Made by a program: the position numbers and the translations under genes
Shown: positions 41,622-53,394 of the stretch, one piece after another
How the letters are laid out: every line of letters begins with the position of its first letter
Numbering within the stretch: the stretch's first letter is position 1
NCBI GenBank assembly: GCA_029216955.1
Contig: JANAVB010009598.1
Span: 27,260,879-27,324,878, forward strand
Source: Iris pallida
Taxonomy: Eukaryota; Streptophyta; Magnoliopsida; Asparagales; Iridaceae
Direction of reading: 5' to 3'
DNA length: 64,000 nucleotides
Notes under the pieces: generated by a model
What the model was told of the DNA's origin: nothing
The model's input: only the letters and a program-made list of their open reading frames with translations
The model's database searches: none

Positions 41622-43937
41622 TGTAGAAGCATGGAATTTCACAACCAGAAAGCCCATGCGCCAGGCATTATATGCGCCAGAACTCAGACAGCTAATCAAA
41701 TAAGCCATAGACATTCGAAGAAGGACTTTTTATTTATATATATAAAAGTCTATTACATGTCTAGAAAAGGTTGTACAAAGGAGAATTTCTACAAAGGAAG
41801 GATCCTAGATCTACAGCCAACAGCCACCATGCGCCTTCCAGATAGGCGCAGCAACCACCATGCTCCTTCCAGATAGGCGCAGCAACCACCATACGCCTTT
41901 CGATAGGCGCAGCAGTCACCATGCGCTGTCAGCCAGGCGCAGCAGATGTCATGCGCCTCCAGCCAGGCGTATCCTACCATCTCTTCAGCAGCTCAGTTAT
42001 GTGCATCCAGCTCAGTTATGTGCATCCCTTCAGCAGCTCAGTTATGTGCAACTCTTCCAACCAGGCTCACCTGGCCGAGCAGAGCCCAGTTATGTGCCGC
42101 TCTTCCAGCCAGGCTCACCTGATAAGTGCTTCGCCAAGCAAAACATTTAACCCTCTGGCTGGAACCAAGGAAGAGAAGAGCACCGCAAATGCTGTGGCCA
42201 GGGGAGGCTTCGAAAGAGCCTCCAAAGACCAAGGAAGACCGTGATCGAAATCATGGCACAAGGAGCTTTCAACACAATCAAAGTGGGCGGCACCCACTTT
42301 GAAGGAAGAGAGAGCCTAGCACCACCATTCCGATCTACGGCTCTTCCGGAACAACGGAGACGAGGCCCGAACATCCCTATCTTTGGATGCAACAGGCACC
42401 TTCCGCCTGCCTCAGAAGCCCTCGAATCCATCTTTTGGTTGTAACAGTCACCTTCAAGTGCATCGAAGACAACACGACGTCTCATCTTTACCCTCGGGAG
42501 TACTTCGTCAACAGAATGCACCCACATATCCAAGTTCATGTTGGAAGTACGTGAGGGAATGAGGATCAAACCTTCTCTCTATGCCACTATTTATAGGCCG
42601 GGCAAATCAAACCCACGTGCCAAGTGGATGACTCTCCGAATTCTGTGCAATGAATTTGCATTAAATGGATGAACCGGACGCCTCGAATTCAGCCAAACGA
42701 CTATTTATAGCACTCGAGGAGCAAGACAGCCGCGTCATTAAAGGACATGTCAGATGCGCCAGCCAAACAGTGCATCACACGGACGCACACTCCAGCATTA
42801 GGCGCATCACACAGACGCGCCCTACAGTACCCGGCGCATCACAGAGGATACGCCCCCCCTCACATCTCCATGCCGAGTGGAACACCAACCAATGTGGCCA
42901 CTCAGCTGTCCATCGAACGTCACAAACATTAAATGCTGAACTGACACCAGAGTTGGCAGCACGCTTCCCAAAGTCTGAACAGTTGACAGCTTTTTTAGAG
43001 AATGAAGCGTCGGCAACGTCAGCATCATCATGACTCTATTCCGACGGCTACTGCCACGTGGCCATCAGCATGCGCCTCTACGGCCATGCGTCCAAATCGC
43101 CATGCGCCTCTACGGCCATGCGTCCAAACTAGCATGCGCCTCAAAAGCCATGGGCCTCAGACCCTTCACTGATCCCTAAAGACAGAAGAAGAGTCTCCAG
43201 TTGAAGCTTTGCATGCGCCTCAAAAGCCATGTGTCCCAGACTGATCTCTGATCCCGAAAGACAGAAGGAAGGTCACCTGCATGCGCCTCAAAAGTCATGC
43301 GCCCTAAATGGTTTGTAACTCCTAAAGGTTATGAGCCGCAGCCTCCTCCTGCGCCCAGATCCAAGGCGCAGCTCACCAGATCACTACCCCCCCCAAATCC
43401 GAGATCTTCAAGCCATGTGTCCTTTGACTCAACTCGTCCAAGATTTCAGCAACAGAAAGATCTTCTCTTCTGCTATGTGCCGGCTCACAACAGCAGTATG
43501 AAGAGTTCAACCTCCCAATCAGGGCGCATCATCCGTGCGCCCCCATCAGCAACTTCCACGTGGCGTTCCCACACACCGACGCATCCTACATGCGCGCATG
43601 AGCAGCCAGCCTGCAAAACTATAAATAGAGGGATCTTCTCCTTCACACACACACAGAATCCACAACGAACATACAAGGAATCATCAGAGAGGCAGATACA
43701 GACACTCAACGTCTTCCTCCTCTTAGCAAGCTCCAGCACCCAGAGCAATCCACACCTTCAGAGAACCGATAACCGTCGTCAGCCCGTCAACGGAGTCAAC
43801 GCATTACCACTCGCTCCATTGGCACTAAGGACCCAGCTTAAATAAAAGTGTACTCCTAGGACTACATCTAAGTCCTACATTGTAACACTGTTCTGTTTGT
43901 ATTAAAGTTTTCATTCAAACAATTTTAATGGCAAACA
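41622..43937 (+). repeat. Gypsy 3' LTR
   Basis: The same length as the 5' LTR with few differences (8 in the first 620 bases). It ends GGCAAACA and is followed by atagt, the target duplication. The plus-strand TATA is at 43620-43627. Confidence 0.93.
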
Positions 43938-44568
43938 ATAGTCTATCGTGTAAGTGGCAAATAGTGCCCTATTGTGAGATACGTGCGCCGAAGTCCCTGA
44001 GTCCACCAGCCAAGAATTGTCATCGCAGGCGAGATTTGTGATAACCTCATCACCTACGATGATCACATCGCCTCCATGTATCGAGACCGTCGCTGTAGTA
44101 TTCTCATCTTGCTTCCCCTTGTCGTCCTTCTTCTCTCTCTTCCAAGCGAAACAGTTCCGCTTGATGTGGCCCTTCTTGCCACAGTGGTAACACTCCGAGT
44201 CTTCGTACCGACCCTTAGACTTTCTTCTGCTCTTATCTCTGCCACCACCTAGACCCCTGCTTTTTCCTCTTTCGCGGCTCTCTGAAACCAATGCCTCTGA
44301 GTGGTGAGATGTAGATGAAGTGCCCTGAGAACGTCTCCGCATCTCTTCATTCAGCACCCCGCTCTTGGCAAACTCCAGACTGACTACGCCTTCTGGAGCA
44401 GAAGCGATCATAGATACTCGTACGGTCTCCCACGAGTCTGGCAATGTAAACAGCAGCCATAGTCCCTGAACCTCGTCGTCGAACTTGACTTCCATTGAAG
44501 ATAGCTGGTCAATATGCCCTAGAAATCACTCAAGTGATCCGTAATAGACGCCCCATCTTCGTACCGCA
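43938..44568 (-). pseudogene. Copia gag C-terminus with zinc knuckle and protease start
   Basis: The minus-strand frame has VQGLWLLFTLPDSWETVRVS, a basic Ser-rich stretch, the CCHC knuckle CYHCGKKGHIKRNC, and WLVDSGTSAHVSHNR with the protease DSG. Upstream, YEDGASITDHLSDF is followed by a TAG at 44519-44521. The Gypsy element cuts it on one side and the short LTR element on the other. The N-terminal gag piece is at 47187-47508 and the C-terminal continuation at 25236 and below. Confidence 0.88.
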
Positions 44569-44885
44569 TGTAGTGCCCCGCTCCGCGAAGGCACTAGATA
44601 AACAGAAAGATCGGATTGCTGGCTCTGCAACAGAAGACGATTAATCTGGGTGAGTGGACAAAGACTCATTTTATGATTCGCTTACGCCTTAAGAATCTGA
44701 GTTTTTGATTGAATGCTTTTGTTAATAATAAGACTGTAATCATTGAGTATGCTTAAAAGAGAACCTGCCCCTTGTCTGCTAAGAAAAGAGATCTGTATCC
44801 TGCCTGAAAAGAAGATGGAATTGTTTATGACTTGCTCGATATATGCATGATTCATTTGATATCGCATGTGCATTGGGGAATCCAC

Positions 44886-45060
44886 TTAGTGACGAGCTGA
44901 ACCCTAGAGAGTCACAGCGGCTAGCGACAAGCTGAACCCATGAGAGTCACAGCGGTTAGCGACGAGCTGAACCCAAGAGCGTCACAGCGGCTAGCGACGA
45001 GCTGAACCCATGCGAGTCACAGCGGTTAGCGACGAGCTGAACCCGTGGGAGGCACAGCGG
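44886..45060. repeat. Five tandem 35-base units in the short element's LTR
   Basis: Units of the form YtagcgacRagctgaaccca plus gagtcacagcgg, repeated five times, and present again in the second LTR at 46308-46482. Constant length with point changes. A possible regulatory array. Confidence 0.9.
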
Positions 45061-45762
45061 CTAAGATGGAAATGATTGTGGCTTTTCAAAGATGTGTTTT
45101 CAAAAGAATGTAAACTGACTAATGCATTCATGAAATGAATCTAGGTAAAGAGTAGCAAGATCACATCACAAGAAAATGTTTTCTCACTAAATGAACAGTG
45201 ATCGTTTCAGAAAAATGTGGCTCCTTTGTTCACACATTCACCAGTATGCTGATATACTGACCCATCATCAGTCTGCATGCAGGTGCACCATGTATCGAGA
45301 AGGATAGCCCGAAGCGATAGCCCGTGCCTCCTCCTCAGGAGCCAGAAATCAGAAGAGATGCCAAGAGATGACATCTGTGCAAGAGTTTGGTTTTGTATAT
45401 AAAAGGATGTAATGTATGGGAACGGGATCATTGTAATCTGTAAAGTTCTGAGAGAATGTAGTATTGTATCAGAGAGAATCGAGAGCTTGTAATCTGTTCA
45501 AATGAAATCAATAAAGAGAAATGTTTCTTGTTACCATTGTGTTCAATGCATGTATTCTGAAATATGTCCGCTGCTGCTTCAATTATCTGCGATACGTTCC
45601 GCTGCGTATTGTCAAACTTGTCTATCTTGTCTTGTTCCAGGTCTCGGCCTTGTGCAAGCGCAACTTAGGCTTGCACGGCATCACGCCTTAGCGAGGACGA
45701 ACGGTCCCAAGGAGCCCGAAGCGAGGACGAAAAGGACTCTGCGGGATCGGGGCGTGACAGAA

Positions 45763-45774
45763 TGGTATCAGAGC
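45763..45774 (+). promoter_or_regulatory. Primer-binding site of the short LTR element
   Basis: TGGTATCAGAGC, complementary to the 3' end of initiator methionine tRNA, begins three bases after the first LTR. It fixes the element's orientation as plus. Confidence 0.9.
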
Positions 45775-47186
45775 AACACGATCCTCTGGCCAATTTTGAT
45801 TCAATTGAATTTGTACATGTCTTCTGATTGAAATTCTGTTGCCTACTCGATATCAATAATGAGATGAACGTTCCATACAAAAAGTCCGTAAATATTTTAT
45901 GATGGTGAAGGATGAGGACTATCGCTGCTAAGGATATCGTAAGTTTCTCCTTAAGTTTCGAAGACGAAACTTCTTTTCGGTGGGTAATTATGTAGTGCCC
46001 CGCTCCGCGAAGGCACTAGATAAACAGAAAGATCGGATTGGTGGCTCTGTAACAGAAGACGATTAATCTGGGTGAGTGGACAAAGACTCATTTTATGATT
46101 CGCTTACGCCTTAAGAATCTGAGTTTTTGATTGAATGCTTTTGTTAATAATAAGACTGTAATCATTGAGTATGCTTAAAAGAGAACCTGCCCCTTGTCTG
46201 CTAAGAAAAGAGATCTGTATCCTGCCTGAAAAGAAGATGGAATTGTTTATGACTTGCTCGATATATGCATGATTCATTTGATATCGCATGTGCATTGGGG
46301 AATCCACTTAGTGACGAGCTGAACCCTAGAGAGTCACAGCGGCTAGCGACAAGCTGAACCCATGAGAGTCACAGCGGTTAGCGACGAGCTGAACCCAAGA
46401 GCGTCACAGCGGCTAGCGACGAGCTGAACCCATGCGAGTCACAGCGGTTAGCGACGAGCTGAACCCGTGGGAGGCACAGCGGCTAAGATGGAAATGATTG
46501 TGGCTTTTCAAAGATGTATTTTCAAAAGAATGTAAACTGACTAATGCATTCATGAAATGAATCTAGGTAAAGAGTAGCAAGATCACATCACAAGAAAATG
46601 TTTTCTCACTAAATGAACAGTGATCGTTTCAGAAAAATGTGGCTCCTTTGTTCACACATTCACCAGTATGCTGATATACTGACCCATCATCAGTCTGCAT
46701 GCAGGTGCACCATGCATCGAGAAGGATAGCCCGAAGCGATAGCCCGTGCCTCATCCTCAGGAGCCAGAAATCAGAAGAGATGCCAAGAGATGACATCTGT
46801 GCAAGAGTTTGGTTTTGTATATAAAAGGATGTAATGTATGGGAACGGGATCATTGTAATCTGTAAAGTTCTGAGAGAATGTAGTATTGTATCAGAGAGAA
46901 TCGAGAGCTTGTAATCTGTTCAAATGAAATCAATAAAGAGAAATGTTTCTTGTTACCATTGTGTTCAATGCATGTATTCTGAAATATGTCCGCTGCTGCT
47001 TCAATTATCTGCGATACGTTCCGCTGCGTATTGTCAAACTTGTCTATCTTGTCTTGTTCCAGGTCTCGGCCTTGTGCAAGCGCAACTTAGGCTTGCACGG
47101 CATCACGCCTTAGCGAGGACGAACGGTCCCAAGGAGCCCGAAGCGAGGACGAAAAGGACTCTGCGGGATCGGGGCGTGACACCGCA

Positions 47187-47508
47187 GACCCATCATCGTC
47201 TGGATCAGGAACAACTTGTTTACCCCGGTCTTCTTCGCGTACAAAGATTCCAGCTTATCGCATAACATCTTCGCGTGCTCAATATTGGCAACGTGGTTGT
47301 ACACGTTCTCGTCAATGAACTGCCTGATATATCCACACACCTGTATATGCTCGAATTTCCAATTCTCCTCGGATATATCATTGGGCTTCTCGAATGCAAA
47401 TACTGGAAGATACAGCTTCTTGACGAACAACAAAACTTTCATCTTGCTCTGCCAATAATGATAGTTAGTGCCATTCAGGTTCACCATGTGCACCGACTTC
47501 GCGTCCAT
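47187..47508 (-). pseudogene. Copia gag, N-terminal part
   Basis: The ATG at 47506-47508 starts MDAKSVHMVNLNGTNYHYWQ, then MKVLLFVKKLYLPVF, YIRQFIDENVYNHVANIEH and CDKLESLYAKKTGVNKLFLI. This is the gag domain of Copia elements (LNGTNYxxW motif). It is cut at 47186 by the short LTR element. The rest is at 43938-44568. Confidence 0.88.
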
Positions 47509-47560
47509 CTCTCCTCTAGTTTTTTTTGTCAACTCCTGACACCCTTCTGAATTCCACAAC

Positions 47561-47575
47561 CTGGCTCTGATACCA
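47561..47575 (-). promoter_or_regulatory. Copia primer-binding site
   Basis: The minus strand reads TGGTATCAGAGCCAG, three bases from the LTR edge at 47579. It matches initiator methionine tRNA and shows that the Copia element runs leftwards. Confidence 0.9.
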
Positions 47576-47578
47576 CTT

Positions 47579-47822
47579 TGTTGGAAAAGAAATGTAGAAA
47601 CCTTTCTCCGAACTAGAGAGTACCTGCGAGAGAACCGAGCAATACAATGCACGAACCAAAACACCAAAACAAACCATGCAGACAAAATTTTTGACATGGA
47701 AAACCCTTGCGAAAAAAACCACGGGACGATCGGAGTCCAACCCTGAGAAGCCTTTACTAATAAAATAAAGGAGTACACCCTCTCCAAATCGGATCCCCAC
47801 AACACTTAGAATCAAGAATAAC
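47579..47822 (-). repeat. Copia 5' LTR, truncated
   Basis: It starts TGTTGGAAAAG on the plus strand and matches 21407-21672 up to about 47822, where similarity stops. The promoter part is missing, so this copy cannot drive its own RNA. Confidence 0.8.
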
Positions 47823-49030
47823 GACCTCTTATATAGGTAAGTCCTCAAGGGTTTGTGATAGGAATCAACCCTGCATATCATGCTTGGACTTATTAAGAGT
47901 TTAAACTCACCCTAACCATATCACACCGGAACACTGTCACCATAGGGATGGGGTATCCATGTACACATGTACAGCCACTTGGACATTTATTTTATGAGAA
48001 TTTAATCTTAAGGTCAGTGTTCCATAATAGTCACCTAGTCCAGCTTGTTCCTACCCATTGAACCGACTTGTTGGGATCTCCAGTCAGACTCGGTTGGGTT
48101 GCCACTGCTGGTGATTAACTTATGGGCTTAATCCCATCCCCCTCGATGGTTCTAGGATTAATTTTCTAGATAAACTCTTCGTCGAAAGTAAACAGTCTCT
48201 TCGTCAAGAGATCTGTAAGGTTCTTTTATGACTTATAGTCAAGAACAACTTTTTTGCCTTTTAGGCTCTTTTAATGTCTTGAAATGTAGCTGCAAGTACC
48301 TGTCCATCTTAGAATTCATAAGATCATACTTTAGCAGTAAAAATGACAGGTATAGAAATATGTAGATCATGTATATGCATAATAACATGCTTAATCTATT
48401 CAGTTTCAATACTCCATGAAGTCATAGCAAGATTGAAATTTGGGCCTAGATCTATTTGATGTATACATAGTAAGATATCTGAGTTATTCAGCTTCAGCAC
48501 AAGCTATGTTTAAATATACCATTTCAAATTCTTTGATACTCCTAGCTATGATAGTTTGTCACATGGACCTATCAACTTATGAGTATCTAAGTTGTTCCAC
48601 AGGTGAAACCTTACACTGGATCATAATGATCTTTAGTGTTTTTATATCCGAAGAAAATATCATATAATGACTCATAAAATACTTAAAATTCTATAAAAAT
48701 CAATTATAGTCCATTTCTTTAGATAATTTTGATTTGATTAGCCAGATGTTTGGATTACTCCTAAATCATACCCAGTGTCATCAGAATAAAAAATGTGTGA
48801 TTCTACTAATTACTGATATAAGGCCTAAGATAGTGAGCCAAAACTTATCTGATTCTTTCACCTCTTAAAGTAAGACAATAACTTTCAGCCTTGGCTCTAA
48901 AGATTTATCTTTATAAGCCATGTTTACAAAAATGACAGTCTAAAGTACTAGAATAATTGCTTAAGTGATTTTTGCTAATCAACCTTTATAAATCTTTAGT
49001 CTATTAAGTGTTGATTAACTTGGGTTAGCT
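47823..49030 (-). mobile_element. Degraded Copia remnant
   Basis: The minus strand shows a decayed RNase H-end pattern: KNLTDLLTKRLFTFDEEF, then sequence resembling the MGLKP-type C terminus and a run like GDPNK/EQAGLGDYYGTL, all with stops. A region near 48450-48560 resembles the EAE-Leu RNase H segment. The frame is too broken for firm limits. Confidence 0.35.
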
Positions 49031-51691
49031 GTAGGATCCGGTTCCCAGCTAGAGGAGGTCCATAGGGGGACGATTAAGTACCGTGTCGCTTAGGACTATT
49101 TACGTCCGGTTGACAGAAGGACCCTTTCGGCTTGTACCCAAAATAATCTCAACTTTTAAAACTTTAGATTTAAAAGAATGTGCAATTTCACTAACTATTT
49201 TCTTGTGACTAAATTGTTTGAATGAATTAAAGAATTATAGCGTCATGAAATTTAAGCATAAACAAAATTTGTGTAAATGTTTTGACAGAAAAATATTATG
49301 ATTTCTTTCTGACTAAAAATTCTAATATTATGATAATATAGTCATTTAAGGTTCAGACATGTAAAACTAACATGCGAAGAATATCACTTTTATACAACAA
49401 TATACAGAACCATATGTATAAACCAAGATAATTGGCTCATAGATTTTAACAATATATTTCTCCAATTAAATTTAGTAATAAAAATGAATAGAATATGTGA
49501 ATTATAAATGTGAAAAATTACCTTTCCACGTGATCGGAACAATTTTGTACCTCTTGATTTTGGCTTACCAATAACACTTCAGAAGATGTCATTTTCCTTT
49601 CTCATCATTTTAAATATTTACATTATTCTCACCAAACAACCATTAGTATCCAAGAATTTGGAAAATGAGATTTACAAAACATCACATTTAGAAAGATAGA
49701 GCAAAGAACTTTTTGTTTTACGTACCTTAATCCTTAGCTTGTTTGAGTCTTTTTTAACAAGTCACAGTCTCTAATGCTTCTGATTTGAAGAGATAATATT
49801 ATAAAGATCATGTTTACAATGAGTGAGTACAAAACAATTTTTTATTTTATTACCGTCACCGATAACATGTTATTTTTTTCCAAAAATATCTTTAAGGATT
49901 CAACCTTCAAGAGAATAGAGGTTAGCATGCATATTTACAAGAAATGTAATTGAAACAATGTACGAGCTTGTTTATTATGGCACAAAATACAATTTTTTCA
50001 TAGCAGTAAAAATTTGGATGTGAAGTGTAAATAAATAACTATTACAAAATAATTTCTAGTTAAAAATTTCTACCAGATAATATGTCGATGATGGACCAGT
50101 TTACTTTTCGACTCAATGCCACCTAAGTTCCCAAGTGCATGCAGGTTAAGTAAGGCCATACAAATAAGTTGTGAATTTCAAAACAAGTTCAAACGCTTAC
50201 CTCCCCTAAAACAATTCGTTATAGATGTTTAGAACAGTAGAATTATGTGAACCAAGCTACATAGCCCTATTATGTATGTGGATAGTGAAACTACATCAAG
50301 GCAGTCGAGGCAGTCGAATGCCAATAGAACAAGTATTAGCCACTAAAACAAAAACACACAAAAAAATATATTTAGGTATACATCCTTTGTATAAAATTTG
50401 CACCCATGTCCAAATGTTTCCATAGAATGTGTTCAATATTGTTGTTGAATTCTCTCGAATAAAGTGGTATCTAAGGGCTAAGAAAGGCAAGGGCACACGA
50501 GATATCTAAATAATAAGTATATACAAACAAGCTATAAGATTCTTAATGTTCATCACATTTAACTAGGTGTAAACCTATATCATTATGTGCCACTTATAGA
50601 CATGATTGTTAATGAATATATTTACATTGTTGATGTAATGCAGCTAATTGATGAAGTTATAGAGTGCACCTTATATGCATTCATGAAATTGTTGTATAAA
50701 AGAAATTGGAATGAAAAGAAAGGAATACTAAATTTGTTGTAGACGGAAAGAAAGAGTTTAGTGGTTCTTTTTAGATTTTCTATGTCCTCATCATAGAAAC
50801 AACTAGAGTATTTAAGGACCTAAACCCACAATCAACAAAATCAATGACCATTTAATAGGAATTAAAGGCTAATATGACCACGTACAGCCAATAATACAAA
50901 TGTTCATTAATAATATAAAATAATTAATAGTTAATAATTATTGGCCATTTGAAGCAATCAAGTCGCCATATATATAGAGGTAAGCTTTTTCCCAAATCAA
51001 AATTGTTATTATAACATATCATGCAAAAACTCATGATTTTTCATTCGCTATCATTTTCCATGTTCTGTTTAACGCATGATTTTATAATTATAGACTACTA
51101 GAAAAGTGATTACACTGGTGGTATAGAATTTCCAACCAAATTCCTTCTAATATAGTATATTTACATTTGTGCATGCTTGTATGTTAGGCTTCCATGGCCT
51201 TTTCTTTCCTGAGGATAAATGGAATAATTAACATCTAATTTACTCTTGACTGACAATATTGGACAATAATTACATTTTTCATTCTGTCTTTATTCTTTGA
51301 TCATTTTTCTTCTATTAACTTGTCATCACTTTTTTCATGTCATATCATGCAAAAACTCAATACTAAATAGTAAATACTTATGGCAGGGAAAAAGAAAATA
51401 TACTACAAACTTAGAGTAGATATGCAGTCAATGACTCATTGGTATCTTTAAAAAAAAAACATCGCAGTGTATTTTAGAATTAAAAATTTATTTGTCTTTA
51501 CTGAGTACATATAATGACCATCAAATCTTGTATTCATTTCAATAATAGATAATTTCGTTATTCACAAGAACAGACTACATTAAGAGTAATGTGTAAAATA
51601 GCATAAAATAAACAACTACTTGCATTTTGTTCATAGACAAAAAATCACAGAGTTGTGACCTATAACAGGCCATTCTTTTGTACATATGTAG
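49031..51691. other. AT-rich intergenic DNA, nothing recognised
   Basis: No domain, terminal repeat or RNA gene seen. The phrase atcatgcaaaaactca occurs near 51020 and 51345. Small frames here are not supported. Confidence 0.5.
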
Positions 51692-53280
51692 TGTAGTGCC
51701 CCATCCCTAGATCGTGCCCCCCGTCCACGGGGTGCGCGAGAAAGGAACATTGTCGCTATCGATTCAGTCGGAACCGATAGATCGGGATCGGTTGAATCGG
51801 TCGAATGGGAACGATTGAATTAAGGTCCTTTTCTCGTTATGGAAATGCTTCTTCGGAATCAAATTCTATATTCAGCGGGTTGTGATTCAATGATTGTCTC
51901 TGCGGCTGAGTCGGGAGAGACCTCCCGTTACTCTGGTTTTCATGCCGCACTTGATTTGGCTTTGGCTTTGGTTTTCGTGAATATTTTTGATGATTTTTAT
52001 GGCTTGTATTTTCGAACTTCGCATTCATATCGAATCACTTGAATAGCACAGTGTTCAAATCAGTTGCTTATGCGATTGTAGGTTATCGCGTAGGCGACGT
52101 CTAAGCGAAGCAACCAGTCCCTCACCTAAAGCAAAAGACTAAGATAAGTGGATGACCTCCTTCACTTCGACCCTCTGTTTCAAAAATAAGAACTCGGATA
52201 ACTGCATCGAATTAGAATGATTTACTCGAAAAATACAAGTTCTATACTCAAAAAGAGAAAAGATAAGGTTCTAGAAAAGAGAAAGAATTATTTCAGGATA
52301 TGCAAAACTAAGTAAATGAATCGATTACATAATAGCCCCAATGATACCATAAAATGTGCTTGAATAACTTGTTAACTTAAGCACGGTCATGGACAACTTG
52401 CGCGCAAGGCTTCGCTTCATCGAACGGCAACCCGAGGCCACGGGACCGTTTTGGCCTAGGAGGAATACAAGATAGCTGTACTGGATGCTAGCACGGGTCA
52501 TTCGGGACTTTCAGCGGGGCTAGCTACCCGCGCTGAAAGGGGTGCCATCTCGACCAGGATATACATCCCGGATGGCTTGAATTGCCAGTGACACACACTT
52601 GCACGTAAATTATAAGCTTGTTATAAATATGACAGGGAAGGAACATGATAAGTTACGCTGCAACGGCACGCTCTGCCGTGGGTAAGATGTATCGTAAGTT
52701 ATGTTTTATTGCCTATCGAATGCTTGCCTCTTAACATGTTAATATGCAAATCAATCAGGATGGCTGGAAAGATCACAAAATGGCTAACATGTTTTTGTAA
52801 AACTGCTTGAACAAATAGAAGCTTGGGTTTAATTAGCCACTCACCAGTACATGTGATCGTACTGACCCTTGTTACCCGCAGGTGCCATGAATCCGGAGGA
52901 ACGTGCCAACTAACCAAGGCGACGTTCGTGTTTTGAAGCTTCGACCGCGCGTCAAAAACTCTCGCTACTCCACTTTTGAAGAGACTCTGCATCAGTCAAA
53001 GAAACATGTCTCGGCTTTCCTCCATTCCAGGTGGCTGGAATAATTTTGTTGTAAATTGAGAGATGTTTGTATGGAACGACTATCTCATCGGCGTTCATTT
53101 TGTAATTGAGCCATTTTGTAAAGCCCGTGCGGTATGATTGTAATAGAGTCTTGTAAATGATGTCTATCATCAATAAAATGAAAAGTTTCTCTGCTTCAAT
53201 ATGTTGTTCAATTTCTCTGCGTACTCTCTTAACTATTGGTAGTCTTTTCCAGATCATGTAGTCTAAGACCATTCAATCAA
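51692..53280 (+). mobile_element. Truncated LTR related to the short non-autonomous element
   Basis: It starts TGTAGTGCCCC, as do the LTRs at 44569 and 45991. Near 52845-52890, caccagtacatgtgatcgtactgaccc followed by gcaggtgcca parallels the 45238-45290 part of those LTRs in order. A poly(A)-signal-like aataaaatg lies near 53173, again in the same order. The expected GGGGCGTGACA end is not found before the MITE at 53395, so the right end is missing or diverged. Confidence 0.5.
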
Positions 53281-53394
53281 AGAGCGCCTAATGGAATTTA
53301 AAACTGAGACCCACACCATGTTCGCCTAATGACATTTGGTCCACTATTTGATGAATGCAAGAAATTTGAAGCTATATGTCAGCTAAAAAACTAA

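Larger units (their letters stand above)
25237..43937 (+). mobile_element. Ty3/Gypsy retrotransposon, Tat lineage, 18.7 kb
   Basis: Two LTRs of identical length (2316 bases: 25237-27552 and 41622-43937) start TGTAGAAGC and end GGCAAACA. The target duplication is gtagt (25232-25236) and atagt (43938-43942), with one mismatch. Between the LTRs lie a primer-binding site, gag, protease, RT, RNase H, a second archaeal-type RNase H, integrase, an antisense gene and a purine tract. Dual RNase H and an antisense extra gene between integrase and 3' LTR are marks of the Tat lineage. In the first 620 LTR bases I count 8 differences, 6 of them transitions, so insertion is fairly recent. Two frameshifts and two stops suggest this copy is not fully functional. 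Confidence 0.95.
44569..47181 (+). mobile_element. Short non-autonomous LTR retrotransposon (TRIM/LARD-like)
   Basis: Two LTRs of exactly 1191 bases (44569-45759 and 45991-47181) start TGTAGTGCCCCGC and end GGGGCGTGACA, and differ at only a handful of sites. A perfect duplication ccgca lies at 44564-44568 and 47182-47186. The internal region is only 231 bases, with a primer-binding site and no reading frame, so all proteins must come from elsewhere. It inserted into the Copia gag gene. A truncated related LTR lies at 51692-53280. Confidence 0.95.
21407..47822 (-). mobile_element. Ty1/Copia retrotransposon (Tork/Tnt1-like), split by two insertions
   Basis: Minus-strand order from the right: partial LTR 47579-47822, primer-binding site, gag, a CCHC knuckle, DSG protease, integrase, RT and RNase H, then an LTR at the left. 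The right LTR matches the inner 265 bases of the left LTR (for example agaaccgagcaatacaatgc in both) and is then truncated. Protease-integrase-RT order is that of Copia. A Gypsy element (25237-43937) and a short LTR element (44569-47181) split it, and the coding frame resumes across each junction once one duplication copy is discounted. Multiple stops show it is old and inactive. Confidence 0.9.

Noticed and set aside
44886..45060. Regular 35-base units resembling a CRISPR array
   Set aside because: Units are back to back with no unique spacers and lie within a retrotransposon LTR.
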